A DNA stretch of 6,426 nt from Natronomonas sp. (GTDB taxonomy: Archaea > Halobacteriota > Halobacteria > Halobacteriales > Haloarculaceae), in contig SLIW01000473.1 in NCBI GenBank assembly GCA_007135435.1, forward strand, positions 1-6,426. The letters are read 5' to 3'. Both the position numbers and the translations under genes were made by a program. The notes below the pieces were generated by a model. That model did no database searches. It saw nothing but the letters and a program-made list of their open reading frames with translations, and was not told the origin of the DNA. Positions 5,587 to 6,426 of the stretch are shown here, piece after piece (position 1 is the first letter of the stretch; the number at the start of each line of letters is the position of its first letter).

Positions 5587-6426
5587 TCAGATGTTGTCCG
5601 CGGGGCGGCCGTGCCCGTCCGGGTCGTCCGCGAAGCGGTCCAGCGAGAAGTACGCCACGTCGACGAGCGCGGAGTCGCCATCGAGCACGAGGTCCGCGGT
5701 GAGCTTCCCGACGGCCGGCGCGTGCTTGAACCCGTGGCCGGAGAACCCACAGCAGAGGTAGCACCCCGCGGGGCCCGCCTGGTCGATGATGAAGTCGTGG
5801 TCGGGCGTCGTCGAGTAGACGCCGCAGTAGCTCCCCTTGACGCGTGCGTCCCGGAGCCCGGGGACGTGCTCGCCGAGCTCGTCGATCAGCTCCAGGACGA
5901 CCTCCTCGTCGGGGGTGTCGTCGTAGGCGTCGGGGTCGGTGGGCTCGTCGTGGCGGTGGGTGCCGACCAGGATGCCCCCGCCGACGTCCGGCCGGATGTA
6001 CCACTCGCCGCCCGGGAAGCTCGTCGTCGGCGTCTCGTCACCGAACGCTTCGACGTACTCCTCGGGCGGTTCGAGGAGGAGCACCTGCTCGCGGACGGGC
6101 GTGATGGGGACGTCGAGGCCGACCGTCTCGGCGAGACGCGGGGTCCAGGGTCCCGCGGCGAGGACGACCGCCTCGCACTCGATGGCGTCGCGGTCCGTCT
6201 GGACGCCGACGACCCGCCCGCCTTCCGTCTCGATCGACTCGACCGAGACGCCGGTCTCGACGGTCACGCCGCGGTCGGCAGCCGCGCGGGCGAACCCGAG
6301 CGCCGCGTCTGTGCCGTCGGCGTACGCCGCGTCGTCGTCGCTGACGGCGATGTCGTACCGGCCGTCGACGTCGAACATCGGGTACCGCTCGGGGAGCTCG
6401 TCACCGGCGTACGCCGAGGCCGGGAT
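5587..6426 (-). CDS. FAD-dependent oxidoreductase, DAO/sarcosine-oxidase type (N-terminus missing)
   Basis: The visible 279 C-terminal residues belong to the DAO superfamily of FAD-dependent amine and amino-acid oxidases (sarcosine oxidase, glycine oxidase and relatives), which oxidise a C-N bond. The open frame continues past the window edge, so the N-terminal GxGxxG FAD-binding segment is off-window. Seen here, in fragment numbering: YADGTDAALGFARAAADRGV (36-55), VVLAAGPWTPRL (87-98), the substrate-domain strand EWYIRPDVGGGILVGT (141-156), SYCGVYSTTPDHDFIID (199-215) and CCGFSGHGFKHAPAVG (225-240), the signature that closes the flavin site, then a typical YFSLDRF ending. Cys201 sits one residue from where monomeric sarcosine oxidase attaches FAD covalently, so covalent flavin is possible but unproven. 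It ends 4 nt before the RNA-ligase-like gene. Superfamily is firm; substrate unknown. Confidence 0.9.
   Translation of the reverse strand: MPASAYAGDELPERYPMFDVDGRYDIAVSDDDAAYADGTDAALGFARAAADRGVTVETGVSVESIETEGGRVVGVQTDRDAIECEAVVLAAGPWTPRLAETVGLDVPITPVREQVLLLEPPEEYVEAFGDETPTTSFPGGEWYIRPDVGGGILVGTHRHDEPTDPDAYDDTPDEEVVLELIDELGEHVPGLRDARVKGSYCGVYSTTPDHDFIIDQAGPAGCYLCCGFSGHGFKHAPAVGKLTADLVLDGDSALVDVAYFSLDRFADDPDGHGRPADNI

Noticed and set aside
5583..5750. N-terminal extension of the RNA-ligase-like protein
   Set aside because: It overlaps the FAD oxidase coding region in another frame and encodes Ser/Thr/Arg-rich text. The family-like MRTYPSLP start fits GTG 5582.

Overview
The window looks like chromosomal DNA of a halophilic archaeon (class Halobacteria). 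It is very GC-rich, with G/C strongly favoured at third codon positions. The proteins are acidic (Asp/Glu/Val/Ala-rich, Lys-poor), and promoters carry A/T-rich TATA boxes about 27 nt before the start codon. Gene families typical of haloarchaea are present: an F420/LLM-type oxidoreductase, a DICT-domain sensor, a small haloarchaeal winged-helix protein and a UspA-like protein. All seven genes I can support lie on the minus strand, so transcription runs from high to low coordinates.

Layout in transcription order. (1) 6426-5587: the C-terminal part of an FAD-dependent amine/amino-acid oxidase-type protein (DAO superfamily); its N-terminus lies off the window. (2) 5582-4647, 4 nt downstream and presumably cotranscribed: an RNA-ligase-family protein whose motif I lysine, motif IV glutamate and motif V lysine all appear to be replaced, suggesting a pseudo-ligase. 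(3) After a gap of about 260 nt, a divergent UspA-like protein (4386-3934). (4) A promoter region with three tandem 23-bp repeats, then a two-gene unit: a small winged-helix-like protein (3713-3351) and a DICT sensory protein (3340-2603), 10 nt apart, likely a sensor/regulator module. (5) A 214-nt intergenic region with a 21-bp tandem duplication and a 9-bp inverted repeat, then a two-part protein of unknown function (2388-1372). (6) A 202-nt gap with a small hairpin, then an LLM-class F420-dependent oxidoreductase (1169-147). (7) A 146-nt tail with a repeated hairpin-forming 23-mer and a perfect 16-bp palindrome.

Three genes (LLM, unknown protein, winged helix) share one architecture: a TATA-like box centred about 27 nt upstream of the chosen start codon. 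This implies leaderless mRNAs and fixes starts shorter than the longest open frames. The most notable points are the apparent loss of all nucleotidyl-transfer residues in the RNA-ligase-like protein, the repeat array abutting the promoter of the winged-helix/DICT pair, and unrelated 21-25 bp tandem repeats in three separate intergenic regions. I see no CRISPR array, IS element, tRNA or rRNA. Nothing here amounts to a demonstrated new system; the pseudo-ligase plus FAD oxidase pair is the best candidate for follow-up.
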